A DNA stretch of 64,000 nucleotides from Pseudomonas multiresinivorans (GCF_012971725.1 NZ_CP048833.1:4712001-4776000); one strand, 5' to 3'. Shown: positions 1-9,315, numbered from the stretch's first letter. The notes: generated from the sequence alone by a model not told the origin. Made by a program: numbers and translations.

Positions 1-1168
1 CGGTCAGGTCACCGCTGCCCAGTACCGTGCCATCGGAGGAGCGCTTGATGGTATAGCCGGTGGCGGAAGTGAAGGTCACCTCGTAGTCACTGGTGGTCAG
101 CGCGCCGCTGTCGGTGATGTTGACGTTGAGGTTGCCGGTGCCGGTGTTGTGGGTGTTGGCCAGGCTGCGGTTGCCGATCACGCTGGCGTCGTTGATGTCC
201 TTGAACAGCTGCGCGCCGAAGTTGCCATTGAGGTCCAGGCCCTGGGCCAGTTGGCTGTTGAAGGTATCGGCGAGAACGATCGCCATGCGCCCCAGTTCGT
301 TCTGGGTGCTGTCCAGCACATCGCTGCGGTAGCGCAGCAGGCCGCCCATCTGGCCGCCGGTAACCACCGAGGTGACGTCCATGGTCGAGCTGCCGGAGCT
401 CAGGCTCAGGCTGAACTGCGACGGGTTGTTGGCGCTCGGGCCGGCAGTCAGGGTGGAGGCGTTGGCGCCCACCACCAGCGGCTGGCCGGAACCCAGGTAG
501 AGGTTGAGGCTGCTGCCCTGCTTGACCACGCTGACGCCGATCATGCCCGAGAGCTGCAGCACCGCCTGGTCGCGCTTGTCCTGCAGGTCGTTGGCGCTGG
601 CGCCGCCGGCCTCGGCCGCGATGATCGCCTGGTTGTACTGGGCGATGGTCTTGGCCAGGTCGCTGACCTGCCCGGCCAGGCTGTCCATCTGCGTGTTGAC
701 GTAGCTGTTCTGGGTGCCCAGCTGGGTGGAGATCGAGTTGAAACGCTGCGCCAGGTTACTGGCCTGGGTCAGCACCAGCTGGCGCGACGCGGCGTCGGTC
801 GGCGTGGCCGAGGCGGTCTGCAGCGAGGCGAAGAAATTCTGCATGACCTTGGACAGGCCGGTGGTGCTGTCCGACAGCAGCGAGTCGATCTGGTTGACCT
901 GGGACAGGTAGGTCTGCGCATCGCTGTCCACCGAGGTCGCGCCGCGCAACTGGTTGGCCAGGAACTCGCTGTACATCCGGCGCACGTCCTGCACCGTGGT
1001 GCCGGTGCCGACGTAGTACTGCCCGGCGAACTGCTCGGCAGAGGTCACCTGCGACGTCGACTGGCGGGTGTAGCCGGCCGTGTTGACGTTGGTGATGTTG
1101 TTGCCGGTGGTGCTCAGTGCCGCTTGCGAGGCATTGAGTCCGGACAGTCCGATGGATAGTAGGCTCAT
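1..1168 (-). CDS. flgK: Flagellar hook-associated protein 1 FlgK (C-terminus beyond window)
   Basis: Runs off the left edge; about 389 N-terminal codons are visible, starting at ATG 1166-1168. The N-terminus (MSLLSIGLSGLNASQAALST, then a TGNNITNVNTAGYTRQ segment) is the rod/hook-family SGL...NNxxN signature shared by axial proteins, followed by the long coiled-coil-like region typical of FlgK (DLQDKRDQAVLQLS). FlgK is the first hook-filament junction protein, exported by the flagellar type III apparatus without a cleaved signal. It is the last visible gene of the flgFGHIJK operon; flgL is expected next outside the window. It begins 34 bp after the flgJ stop. Confidence 0.96.
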   Translation of the reverse strand, partial: MSLLSIGLSGLNASQAALSTTGNNITNVNTAGYTRQSTSQVTSAEQFAGQYYVGTGTTVQDVRRMYSEFLANQLRGATSVDSDAQTYLSQVNQIDSLLSDSTTGLSKVMQNFFASLQTASATPTDAASRQLVLTQASNLAQRFNSISTQLGTQNSYVNTQMDSLAGQVSDLAKTIAQYNQAIIAAEAGGASANDLQDKRDQAVLQLSGMIGVSVVKQGSSLNLYLGSGQPLVVGANASTLTAGPSANNPSQFSLSLSSGSSTMDVTSVVTGGQMGGLLRYRSDVLDSTQNELGRMAIVLADTFNSQLAQGLDLNGNFGAQLFKDINDASVIGNRSLANTHNTGTGNLNVNITDSGALTTSDYEVTFTSATGYTIKRSSDGTVLGSGDLT

Positions 1169-1202
1169 GGGCTTTCCTTAGAGCGTTCCCTTGAGGTGGG
1201 CA

Positions 1203-2450
1203 TCAAAGGGCGCGGGTCGGGGCGTCGGCCATCGCCACGGTCTGGTAGACCTGCATCTGCTTGGCGATCTGGTTCACCTTCCGTGCGTACTGCGGGTCGG
1301 TGGCGTAGCCGGCGCGTTGCAACTCCTTCATGAATTGGTCCGGGCGCGCGGCGGAATCCAGCGCGCCCTGGTAGCGGTCGTTGTTCTGCAGGAAGCTCAC
1401 GTAATCCTGGAAGCTCTGCTCGAAGGAGTTGTAGGCGCGGAACGACGCCACCTCCCGGACCTGCTTGCCGTTCTCGAATTCGGTCGTGGTGGCGCGGGCG
1501 GAATCGCCCTTCCAGCTGGAGCCGCTCTTGATGCCGAACAGGTTGTGGCTGCTGCTGCCGTCGCGCTGGGCGATCATCTTCTTGCCCCAGCCGGTTTCCA
1601 GCGCGGCCTGGGCCACCAGGTAGCGAGGGTCGACGCCGATGCGCTTGGCGGCGCGCTCGGCCATGGGCAGCATGGTGCTGATGAAGTCGTCGGCGGAGGC
1701 GAACATCGACTTGCCCGGCTTGGTGGAGATGGCCGAGGTGTCGACGTCTGCGACCGGCACGCGGGTGTCGATCTGCTGCGTGTAGGCGCGGTTGCTACGC
1801 CAGTCGTTGCTGGCCAGCTGCGCCGGCTGGCCGGCGCTGGAAGCCACGGCGTTGCCGCTGTCGGCGCCCGGCACGATACCGGCGGCGATGCGCTGGGCGA
1901 GCTTGCCCGGCAGTGCCAGGCGACGCGAGTTCAGGGCCTGGCGATCATCGCGGCCGGCTTCGGGCTGGGGCAGGTCCTTGCCGTTGGACGACCACAGGCT
2001 GCGGGCTCTCTGGCGGTCGGAGGCGGCTGCGGTGGCAGTCGCGCTCGGCGTTGTGTCGGCAGTGGCCTGGACGCCTGTCTGGGCGAACGGGTTGTTGCCG
2101 GTGTGGCGCACGCCCTGCATCTTTTCCATCTGCTTGACCAGCACGTCGGCCAGGCCGATGCCATGGCCCTGGGTGGCCAGCGACACCGACAGCTGGTGGT
2201 CGTACATGTCCTGGTACTGCTTGGAGGCCTCGCTGTTCATCGGGTTGTCCTTGGCGAACACCTCGTTGGCCGAGCGCATGGACTTGAGCATCTCGTTCAT
2301 GAACAGCGATTCGAATTCCTGGGCGACCTTGCGGATGTTGCCGGCGCTGTCGCGGGCCGAACCGGTCTTCATCGCCGACAGGCGATTGAGGTCGGTGTAG
2401 GACCCGTTGTCGGTGCTGGAAGTGCTGGAGGAAAGCAGTCTGGCGTCCAC
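1203..2450 (-). CDS. flgJ: Flagellar rod cap / peptidoglycan hydrolase FlgJ
   Basis: A 415-residue two-domain protein. The N-terminal third (about 1-115, with QEFESLFMNEMLKSMR) is the rod-capping domain. A low-complexity Ala/Thr linker (about 120-240) leads to a C-terminal glucosaminidase domain (about 250-400) with the catalytic Glu285 in AALETGWGKK. It cuts periplasmic peptidoglycan so that the rod can pass. The start is GTG 2448-2450: no better ATG precedes the rod-cap domain, GAGG lies 8 nt upstream, and the flgI stop is 10 bp away. The dual-domain form is the beta/gammaproteobacterial type. Confidence 0.95.
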   Translation of the reverse strand: MDARLLSSSTSSTDNGSYTDLNRLSAMKTGSARDSAGNIRKVAQEFESLFMNEMLKSMRSANEVFAKDNPMNSEASKQYQDMYDHQLSVSLATQGHGIGLADVLVKQMEKMQGVRHTGNNPFAQTGVQATADTTPSATATAAASDRQRARSLWSSNGKDLPQPEAGRDDRQALNSRRLALPGKLAQRIAAGIVPGADSGNAVASSAGQPAQLASNDWRSNRAYTQQIDTRVPVADVDTSAISTKPGKSMFASADDFISTMLPMAERAAKRIGVDPRYLVAQAALETGWGKKMIAQRDGSSSHNLFGIKSGSSWKGDSARATTTEFENGKQVREVASFRAYNSFEQSFQDYVSFLQNNDRYQGALDSAARPDQFMKELQRAGYATDPQYARKVNQIAKQMQVYQTVAMADAPTRAL

Positions 2451-2460
2451 GTCGGCGTCC

Positions 2461-3606
2461 TCAGATCACGATCAGGTCGGCTTGCAGTGCGCCGGCCTGT
2501 TTCAGGGCTTCGAGGATCGCCATCAGGTCGCTGGGCGCGGCGCCCACCTGGTTAACGGCGCGGACGATTTCATCCAGCGTGGTGCCCGGGCCGAACTTGA
2601 ACATCGGCTTGGCTTCCTGGTCGGCGTTCACCCGCGAACGCGGGACCACGGCGGTCTGGCCGTTGGAGAACGGGCCGGGCTGGCTGACGATGGGGTCTTC
2701 GGTGATGGTCACGGTCAGGCTGCCGTGGGTCACGGCGGCCGGCGACACACGCACGTTCTGGCCGATCACGATGGTGCCGGTACGCGAGTTGATGATGACC
2801 TTCGCTACGGCTTCGCCGGCCTGCACGTCGAGATTCTCCAGCACCGACATGTAGTCCACGCGCTGGTTCGGATCCAGCGGCGCACTCACGCGCACCGAGC
2901 CGCCGTCCACCGCCTGGGCGACGCCCGGGCCGAGCAGTTCGTTGATGCGGTCGACGATGTGCTTGGCGGTGGTGAAGTCCGGGCGGTTGAGGTTCAGGGT
3001 CAGGCTGTTGCCCTGGTCGAAGCCGCTCGGCACGGCACGTTCAACGGTGGCGCCCGCCGGGATGCGGCCGGCCGACGGAACGTTGACGGTGATCTTGGAG
3101 CCGTCGCGGCCTTCGGCATCGAAGCCGCCGACCACGAGGTTGCCCTGGGCGATGGCGTAGGTCTGGCCGTCGATACCCTTGAGCTGGGTCATCAGCAGGC
3201 TGCCGCCGCGCAGGCTCTTGGCGTTGCCGATGGAGGAGACGGTGACGTCGATGGCCTGGCCCGGCTTGGCGAACGGCGGCAGGTCGGCATGGATGGAAAC
3301 CGCCGCGACGTTCTTCAGTTGCACGTTGCCCGAACCGGCCGGGACCTTGATGCCGAACTGCGCCAGCATGTTGTTGAAGGTCTGCAGGGTGAAGGGCGTC
3401 TGGGTGGTCTGGTCGCCCGAGCCATTGAGGCCGACGACCAGGCCGTAGCCGATCAACTGGTTGTTGCGCACGCCCTGGATACTGGCGATGTCTTTCAGCC
3501 GCTCGGCGTGAGCAACCGGCACCATGACCACTACACAGAACACCACCATGACGTAGGAGCGGACTTTGTCCGCGATCGCTACCAACGTTTTTCCAGAGGC
3601 CATCAT
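2461..3606 (-). CDS. flgI: Flagellar P-ring protein FlgI
   Basis: A 381-residue protein with a signal peptide (hydrophobic VMVVFCVVVMVPVAHA, cleavage before ERLKDIASIQG) and the conserved FlgI body (RLKDIASIQGVRNNQLIGYGLVVGLNGSGD). It assembles the P ring around the rod in the peptidoglycan layer. Three in-frame ATGs lie close together (3612, 3606, 3603). I chose 3606 because a GAGGG Shine-Dalgarno sits 8 nt before it, but only 2 nt before the 3612 codon. The open frame extends upstream into flgH, but that part is Arg/His-rich shadow sequence. It lies between flgH (11-bp gap) and flgJ. Confidence 0.94.
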   Translation of the reverse strand: MMASGKTLVAIADKVRSYVMVVFCVVVMVPVAHAERLKDIASIQGVRNNQLIGYGLVVGLNGSGDQTTQTPFTLQTFNNMLAQFGIKVPAGSGNVQLKNVAAVSIHADLPPFAKPGQAIDVTVSSIGNAKSLRGGSLLMTQLKGIDGQTYAIAQGNLVVGGFDAEGRDGSKITVNVPSAGRIPAGATVERAVPSGFDQGNSLTLNLNRPDFTTAKHIVDRINELLGPGVAQAVDGGSVRVSAPLDPNQRVDYMSVLENLDVQAGEAVAKVIINSRTGTIVIGQNVRVSPAAVTHGSLTVTITEDPIVSQPGPFSNGQTAVVPRSRVNADQEAKPMFKFGPGTTLDEIVRAVNQVGAAPSDLMAILEALKQAGALQADLIVI

Positions 3607-3617
3607 CGTCATCACCC

Positions 3618-4310
3618 TCAGAACGGGAACAGCGGGCTGAGGAAGAAGCGATCGAACCAGCCCGGCTGGCTCGCATCGGCGAACGCACCGGTGCCCGAGT
3701 AGGTGATGCGCGCGTCGGCCACGCGGGTGGACGGCACGGTGTTGTCGGTGGCGATGTCGTCGGCGCGGACCAGGCCGGCGATGCGCACCAGTTCGTTGCC
3801 GGTGTTCAGGGTCATCCACTTTTCACCGCGCACGGCGATGATGCCGTTGGGCATGACGTCGGCGACGGTGACGGTGATCGAACCGGTCAGGCTGTTGCTC
3901 TGCCCGGCCTGGCTGTCGCCCTTGCTCTCGCGGTTGCCCGAATACTCGGCGGAGAGGCTCAGGTCACCGCTGCCCACCGGGTTGTTGGTGGTCAGGCTGC
4001 TGCCGAACATCGAGGTCAGGCCGAGCTTGTTCTTGCTGTCCTTGGAGATGTCCGAACTGGCCTTCTTGCTCGCCTGGGTCTTCTCGTTGAGGGTGATGGT
4101 GATGATGTCACCCACGCGGAAGGCCTTGCGGTCGCCGTAGAGGTTGTTCTCGAACCCGGCCTGGTAGATCGACCCGTTGTTCTGCGCAGCCGGCGAGGGC
4201 GTGCGCGGCAGCACCGGCGCGTAATAGGGGTCGTCCGGCTTGGGCGGCGGGCTCACGCACCCTGCCAACGCGGCGATGGCCAGCAGCGGAAGGAGGTGGG
4301 AACGGTTCAT
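3618..4310 (-). CDS. flgH: Flagellar L-ring lipoprotein FlgH
   Basis: A 230-residue outer-membrane lipoprotein: signal MNRSHLLPLLAIAALAGC with a lipobox LAGC (Cys18), followed by a Pro-rich segment (VSPPPKPDDPYYAPVLP). The family core includes LYGDRKAFRVGDIITITLNE and ends FDRFFLSPLFPF. It forms the L ring, the outer-membrane bushing of the flagellar rod. Downstream is flgI. Upstream it is separated from flgG by 250 bp holding an inverted pair of palindromic repeats, unusual spacing for an otherwise tight operon. Confidence 0.95.
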   Translation of the reverse strand: MNRSHLLPLLAIAALAGCVSPPPKPDDPYYAPVLPRTPSPAAQNNGSIYQAGFENNLYGDRKAFRVGDIITITLNEKTQASKKASSDISKDSKNKLGLTSMFGSSLTTNNPVGSGDLSLSAEYSGNRESKGDSQAGQSNSLTGSITVTVADVMPNGIIAVRGEKWMTLNTGNELVRIAGLVRADDIATDNTVPSTRVADARITYSGTGAFADASQPGWFDRFFLSPLFPF

Positions 4311-4400
4311 CTACAGCTACCTCTCGGGGAGAGCGACTACGGGTTTCGAATGACTTGCGTAAGTTCTGTTACTGCTTTGGAAACTTCGGTGCTCGGGCAC

Positions 4401-4522
4401 TTCCCTCTCCCCTGCCCTCTCCCTGAAGGGAGAGGGAGCTGTCCGTGCCGGCTGACACAGAGGCATCCTCCTGCACCGAACGGTCCCCTCTCCCTTCAGG
4501 GAGAGGGTTAGGGAGAGGGAAT
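4401..4522. repeat. Inverted pair of CCCTCTCCC-type palindromic repeats (REPIN-like)
   Basis: Two about 40-bp copies in inverted orientation (4401-4439 and 4482-4522). Each has an internal palindrome CCCTCTCCCTGAAGGGAGAGGG-like core and a CCCTCTCCC arm. The second read in reverse complement matches the first at nearly every base, with a 42-bp unrelated spacer. The unit sits between flgG and flgH inside the flagellar operon. A related pair lies at 29797-29924. The paired-inverted layout is that of a REP doublet mobilised as one unit. Confidence 0.85.
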
Positions 4523-4560
4523 CTTCAGAGCCATCCGACTACCCATCCTCAAACAGACGC

Positions 4561-5346
<786 letters not shown>

Positions 5347-5402
5347 GTTTTCTCTCCTCGGGCGCCGGATTCATGGCGCCTCGAACGGGTAATCAGGTGT
5401 TA

Positions 5403-6146
5403 TCAGCTGAATTGCAAAACACGCGCCATGGCCTGGGAGTTATCCTCGGCGGTGCGCATCATCTTTACGTGCAGTTCGAACTGGCGGGACAGCGCCAGGA
5501 TCGAGGTCATCTCTTCGACGGCGTTGACGTTGCTGGCTTCCAGCACGCCGGACTGCAGGCTGGCGTTGGCATCGGCCTGCGGCGCGGGCTGCCCGGCCTT
5601 CAGGCGGATCAGGCCATCGGCGCCCTTCTCCAGTTGCTTGGGATCGGGAGTGACCAGCTTGATACGGTCGACGGTGGCCAGCGCATTGGGCTGGTTGCCC
5701 AGGCCCCGGACGGTGATGGTGCCGTCGTCGCCGATCTCGATCTTCTCTTCCGGCGGCACGGCAATCGGCCCGCCATTGCCGATCACCGGCATGCCGTTGC
5801 CGGTGCGCAGCTGGCCGAGGGCGTCGATTTCCAGGCTGCCGGTGCGCACGTAGGCTTCGCCGCCGTCGGGCGCCTGCACGGCGATCCAGGCATCGCCCTT
5901 GGCGGCGACATCGAGGTCACGGCCGGTTTCCTGCAGGGCGCCGGCGGTGAAGTCGGTGGCCGGGCGCTCGCTCATGGCGTAGACGCGCGCCGGAAAGCTG
6001 TCACCGAAGACCGGCATCGCGCGCGCCTGTTCGAAGTCGCGACGAAAACCGCTCGTGGAAATGTTCGCCAGGTTGTTGGCGTGAGCCTGCATGGCCAGGG
6101 TGTTCTGGCTCGCTCCGCTCATGGCGACATACAGCATTCTGTCCAA
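5403..6146 (-). CDS. flgF: Flagellar proximal rod protein FlgF
   Basis: A 247-residue rod protein (LDRMLYVAMSGASQNTLAMQAHANNLANISTSGFRRDFEQA...; C-terminal NVNAVEEMTSILALSRQFELHVKMM). The start is TTG at 6144-6146, supported by GGAGG 6-7 nt upstream and by the family N-terminus MDxxLYVAM; the next ATG is internal to that motif. First gene of the flgFGHIJK operon, about 50 bp downstream of a sigma-54 promoter and separated from flgE by an intrinsic terminator. Confidence 0.95.
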   Translation of the reverse strand: MDRMLYVAMSGASQNTLAMQAHANNLANISTSGFRRDFEQARAMPVFGDSFPARVYAMSERPATDFTAGALQETGRDLDVAAKGDAWIAVQAPDGGEAYVRTGSLEIDALGQLRTGNGMPVIGNGGPIAVPPEEKIEIGDDGTITVRGLGNQPNALATVDRIKLVTPDPKQLEKGADGLIRLKAGQPAPQADANASLQSGVLEASNVNAVEEMTSILALSRQFELHVKMMRTAEDNSQAMARVLQFS

Positions 6147-6196
6147 GGCATTCCTCCAGTGCCGGGTCGGATTCCCGGCGGTGCTGGAGGGACTTC

Positions 6197-6212
6197 AGCA
6201 AGGGTTGTGCCA
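6197..6212 (-). promoter_or_regulatory. Sigma-54 (RpoN) promoter of flgFGHIJK
   Basis: On the minus strand TGGCACAACCCTTGCT matches the -24/-12 consensus TGGCAC-N5-TTGCW exactly. The -12 GC is about 50 nt upstream of the flgF TTG start, leaving a leader of about 40 nt. In Pseudomonas this operon is RpoN-dependent, consistent with the site. Confidence 0.9.
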
Positions 6213-6255
6213 GAACGCTGAAAATAAGCGCAAGACGCTGATAGGGAAGGACTTA

Positions 6256-6285
6256 TCAAAAAACAAAGGCTCCCGAAGGAGCCTC
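6256..6285 (-). terminator. Intrinsic terminator after flgE
   Basis: On the minus strand a 7-bp stem AGGCTCC/GGAGCCT with a TTCG tetraloop is followed by TTTGTTTTTT. It closes the flgBCDE transcript before the flgF promoter. Confidence 0.88.
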
Positions 6286-6318
6286 GATGGCCGTCAGGCG
6301 GCGAAGGACTGCCGCCTG

Positions 6319-6357
6319 CGGCAAAGGACGATTTGCCGACGGAGAGCACCGTTGCCG
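6319..6357. promoter_or_regulatory. CGGCAA/TTGCCG sites upstream of the flgF sigma-54 promoter (candidate activator sites)
   Basis: Positions 6319-6338 form a perfect 7-bp inverted repeat CGGCAAA-N6-TTTGCCG. A further TTGCCG lies at 6352-6357. The sites are about 107-145 bp upstream of the -24 element of the flgF promoter, a usual distance for a bacterial enhancer-binding protein. The same hexamer is clustered before the flgB promoter. The inferred binder is FleR, the sigma-54 activator of the class III genes; no binding data are available here. Confidence 0.5.
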
Positions 6358-6367
6358 GCAGACCTCA

Positions 6368-7675
6368 TCAACGCAGGTTGATGATGGTGTCGGAGATGGT
6401 GCTCTCGGTCTGTACGGTCTTGGCGTTGGCCTGGTAGTTGCGCTGCGCGACGATCAGGTTCACCAGCTGCGCCGTGAGGTCGACGTTGGATTCCTCCAGC
6501 GTGCCCGAGCCCACCGCGCCGAGGGTGCCGGAGGTCGGCGTGCCGATCACCGCCTCGCCCGAGGCCAGCGACTGCTTCCAGCCGGTGTTGCCTACCGGGG
6601 TCAGGCCCTGGGTGTTGGCGAAGTTGGCCAGGACCACCTGGCCGATCACCTTGGACTGGCCGTTGGTGTAGGTGGCGTACATCTGGCCGTCCTGGGCGAA
6701 AGACAGGCCGGACATCTGCCCGGTGGCGTAGCCGTCCTGGGTCACCGCGGTCACGGCGAAGGCGCCGTTGGTCTGGGTGGTCTTGGTCAGGTCGATACTG
6801 ATGCCGCCGGTAGCACCCGCCGCACCGTTGTCTCCCCAGGTCACCGGGGTAGTGGTGGAGTCGGTGATGGCCGCCGGCTTCCAGCCCGTCAGGGTCATGG
6901 TCTTGTCGGCGTTGACGGTCATGCCGGTGGAGGCGATGCCCGTCAGTTGACCAGCACTGTTGAAGGTCAGGTCGCTGCTCAGCGGCGTGGTGCTGGTCGG
7001 AGTCTGCGGGTTACGGCCGTCGACCAGGGTGTACATGCTCCAGTTGTTGCTGGCGTCCTTGACGAAGTAGTTCGTCATGGTGTGCGAGTTGCCCTGGGAG
7101 TCGTAGATGTCCACGGAGGTCGACCAGTTGTAGCTGTCCGAGTCGGTGGCATCGAACGGCGTGGTCTTGGGCGTGGTGGCGTTGGAGTTCAGGCTCAGGG
7201 TCGAGGTGATCGACGAAGTCGGGCTCGGCGGCTGGTTGGCGGTGTCGACCTTCAGGTCGGTGATCACGCCATTGACGATACTGCCGTTGCCGTTGACGCC
7301 ATAACCCTGCAGGCGGTTGCCCGAGCCATCGACGATGTAACCGCTGGCGTCGGTATTGAAGGTGCCGTTGCGGGTATAGACGCGGCTGCCGTTGTCGCTG
7401 GTCATGAAGAAGCCGTTGCCGCTCACCGCCAGGTCCAGGCTGCGCCCGGTAGTGCTCAGGTTGCCCTGGGTGAACTGCTGCGAGACGGACTGGGTGACCA
7501 CGCCGTTACCCACGGCGATGCGGCCGGTGCCGAGCATCGAGGAGGCATAGAGGTCGGCGAACTCGGTGCGCGACGACTTGAAGCCGGTGGTGCCGACGTT
7601 GGCGATGTTGTTGCCGGTGACGTTCAGGTCCATCGACGCGGCGTTGAGTCCACTCAGGGCGGTGTTGAAAGACAT
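6368..7675 (-). CDS. flgE: Flagellar hook protein FlgE
   Basis: A 435-residue hook subunit. The N-terminus MSFNTALSGLNAASMDLNVTGNNIANVGTTGFKSSRTEFADLY is the axial-family signature. The centre is Thr/Ser/Asn-rich (surface-exposed hook domains), and the C-terminus GTLEESNVDLTAQLVNLIVAQRNYQANAKTVQTE is the conserved helical tail. It polymerises into the hook under the FlgD cap. Last gene of flgBCDE, 27 bp after flgD, followed by a terminator. Confidence 0.97.
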   Translation of the reverse strand: MSFNTALSGLNAASMDLNVTGNNIANVGTTGFKSSRTEFADLYASSMLGTGRIAVGNGVVTQSVSQQFTQGNLSTTGRSLDLAVSGNGFFMTSDNGSRVYTRNGTFNTDASGYIVDGSGNRLQGYGVNGNGSIVNGVITDLKVDTANQPPSPTSSITSTLSLNSNATTPKTTPFDATDSDSYNWSTSVDIYDSQGNSHTMTNYFVKDASNNWSMYTLVDGRNPQTPTSTTPLSSDLTFNSAGQLTGIASTGMTVNADKTMTLTGWKPAAITDSTTTPVTWGDNGAAGATGGISIDLTKTTQTNGAFAVTAVTQDGYATGQMSGLSFAQDGQMYATYTNGQSKVIGQVVLANFANTQGLTPVGNTGWKQSLASGEAVIGTPTSGTLGAVGSGTLEESNVDLTAQLVNLIVAQRNYQANAKTVQTESTISDTIINLR

Positions 7676-7702
7676 GTGTTGCTCCTGTGCCGAAACGCGG
7701 CG

Positions 7703-8401
7703 TTATTTTCCGATGGTCTGAATGCTGGAGGCGGAAACGGCGCCGATGCCCGCCAGGTTCAGGGTCATTTCCCCGCCGTTCTGGCCCAGCGTGACGCTGT
7801 TGACCGTGGCCGGCAGGTAAGTGGTCAGGGCGGTGCTGGTGCCGTCCAGGGTCGCGGTGGCCTTGACGGTGTAGGAACCGGCATCCACCAGCTCGCCGCT
7901 GTCGTCCTTGCCATCCCAGGTGAAGTCGATGTTGCCGGCCTTCTGGCTGCCCATGTCGACGGTACGCACCAGGTCGCCGGAGTCGTCGTAGATCTTCAGC
8001 GTCACGCCATCGCCTTTGGACGGCATCACCAGCGAACCCTTGACGCCAGCGGACGGGTCGTCGACCTGCACCTTGCTGGAGTTGACGATCACCGAGCGGC
8101 CGACCAGCGACGAGGCCTGCAGGGCCTGCGAGGACTGGAACGAGGAGTAGAAGGTGCCCAGGGTAGTGTCGAGGTTCTGCATGCTCTCCAGGCTGCTGAA
8201 CTGCGCCAGCTGGGAGACGAACTCGGTGTTGTCCTGCGGGTCCAGCGGGTTCTGGTTGTTCAGCTGGGTGACCAGCAGTTGCAGGAACGAATCCTTGCCC
8301 AGCGCACTGGTGCCGGTCTCGGTGGTGGACGACGAGTTCTTGGACCCTGCGTTCAGCGAAGACAGGATCGAGCTCGTGCTGTTGTCGGTATTGATGCTCA
8401 T
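7703..8401 (-). CDS. flgD: Flagellar hook cap / assembly protein FlgD
   Basis: A 232-residue hook scaffolding protein. The N-terminal region LGKDSFLQLLVTQLNNQNPLDPQDNTEFVSQLAQFSSLESMQNL is the conserved FlgD domain. The C-terminal part contains Ig-like/Tudor-like repeats (DDSGDLVRTVDMGSQKAGNIDFTWDGKDDSGELVDAGSYTVKATA). It caps the growing hook and is removed when FlgK is added. Lies 16 bp downstream of flgC. Confidence 0.96.
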   Translation of the reverse strand: MSINTDNSTSSILSSLNAGSKNSSSTTETGTSALGKDSFLQLLVTQLNNQNPLDPQDNTEFVSQLAQFSSLESMQNLDTTLGTFYSSFQSSQALQASSLVGRSVIVNSSKVQVDDPSAGVKGSLVMPSKGDGVTLKIYDDSGDLVRTVDMGSQKAGNIDFTWDGKDDSGELVDAGSYTVKATATLDGTSTALTTYLPATVNSVTLGQNGGEMTLNLAGIGAVSASSIQTIGK

Positions 8402-8417
8402 GGGGCGTCCTCTGCGC

Positions 8418-8864
8418 TTACTGACCCAGGGTCAGGACCTTCTGCATCATCTGCTTGGCGGTGTTCATCATTTCCGCGTTGCTCTGGAAGGAACGGCTGG
8501 CGGAGATCATGTCGGCCATCTCCTGCACCACGTTCACGTTCGGGTAGTAGACGTAGCCGTCCTTGTCGGCAGCCGGGTGGTTCGGCTCGTAGCGCGGCAC
8601 CAGCGGGCTCTGGTCCTCGACTACGCCCAGCACCTGCACGCCGGAGCCCGCCTGGTCGGTCTCGCCGAACAGCGAACCCTGGTCGCTGCCGCCCTGCGCC
8701 TGGTTGAGCATCGCCGAGAACACCGGATGGCGGGCACGGTAGGTCTGGTCGATGCTCGAGGACACGCTCTCGGCGTTGGCAAGGTTCGAAGCGGTGGTGT
8801 TCAGGCGGGTGGTCTGGGCACTCATGCCGGTACCGGCGATGTTGAAGACACTGGCGAGGGACAT
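8418..8864 (-). CDS. flgC: Flagellar proximal rod protein FlgC
   Basis: A 148-residue rod protein of the usual length (MSLASVFNIAGTGMSAQTTRLNTTASNLANAESV...). The C-terminal DGYVYYPNVNVVQEMADMISASRSFQSNAEMMNTAKQMMQKVLTLGQ is the FlgC signature. Forms the proximal rod with FlgB and FlgF. Starts 2 bp after the flgB stop, so translation is probably coupled. Confidence 0.97.
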   Translation of the reverse strand: MSLASVFNIAGTGMSAQTTRLNTTASNLANAESVSSSIDQTYRARHPVFSAMLNQAQGGSDQGSLFGETDQAGSGVQVLGVVEDQSPLVPRYEPNHPAADKDGYVYYPNVNVVQEMADMISASRSFQSNAEMMNTAKQMMQKVLTLGQ

Positions 8865-8866
8865 GA

Positions 8867-9274
8867 TTACTCTCCGCGCAGGGCGTTCATCAGCCCTTTG
8901 AACTTGCTGTTGAGGAAGGTGAAGGAGGCCTGGAACTGCACGGAGTTCTCCGCATAGTTGGCCTGCTCGATCTGCGCATCCACGGTGTTCTGGTCGATCG
9001 AGGGCTGGTTCGGAATGCGGTACTTCAACGATTCGTCACCCATGGCCAGGCCATCCGCCTCGATGTGGCGAGCGTTGGTCAGGGCGGTGCTGAAGGTGCC
9101 GTTCTTCAGCTTGTCGGACTGCGCCGCGAGCACCGAGGCGAAGTCCAGGTCACGCGCCTTGTAGTTGGGCGTGTCGGCGTTAGCCAGGTTGTTGGCCAGC
9201 ACTTCAGCGCGCTGGGAGCGGAAGCTCAGTGCTTGCTGGTGGATGCCGAGGGCTTTGTCGAAGCTGATGCTCAT
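8867..9274 (-). CDS. flgB: Flagellar proximal rod protein FlgB
   Basis: A 135-residue rod protein starting MSISFDKALGIHQQALSFRSQRAEVLANNLANADTPNYKARDLDF. The frame stays open for 27 more codons upstream, but that extension runs across the sigma-54 promoter, so ATG 9272-9274 is the start and gives the family length. FlgB begins rod assembly on the MS ring/export gate. First gene of flgBCDE. Confidence 0.96.
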   Translation of the reverse strand: MSISFDKALGIHQQALSFRSQRAEVLANNLANADTPNYKARDLDFASVLAAQSDKLKNGTFSTALTNARHIEADGLAMGDESLKYRIPNQPSIDQNTVDAQIEQANYAENSVQFQASFTFLNSKFKGLMNALRGE

Positions 9275-9315
9275 GGTCGCGAACCTGTTTGCCGGTGTGG
9301 GCTTGCCAACACTTA

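Noticed and set aside
2461..3819. Longer FlgI start at 3819
   Set aside because: The extra residues are Arg/His-rich shadow of flgH; the real start with RBS and signal peptide is near 3606.
4296..4511. Small plus-strand frame over the CCCTCTCCC repeats
   Set aside because: It is a translation of the repeat itself; no RBS.
6287..8707. 806-codon plus-strand frame opposite flgE/flgD/flgC
   Set aside because: Spans three known genes and their gaps on the other strand; protein is low-complexity Gly/Arg/Val/Asp.
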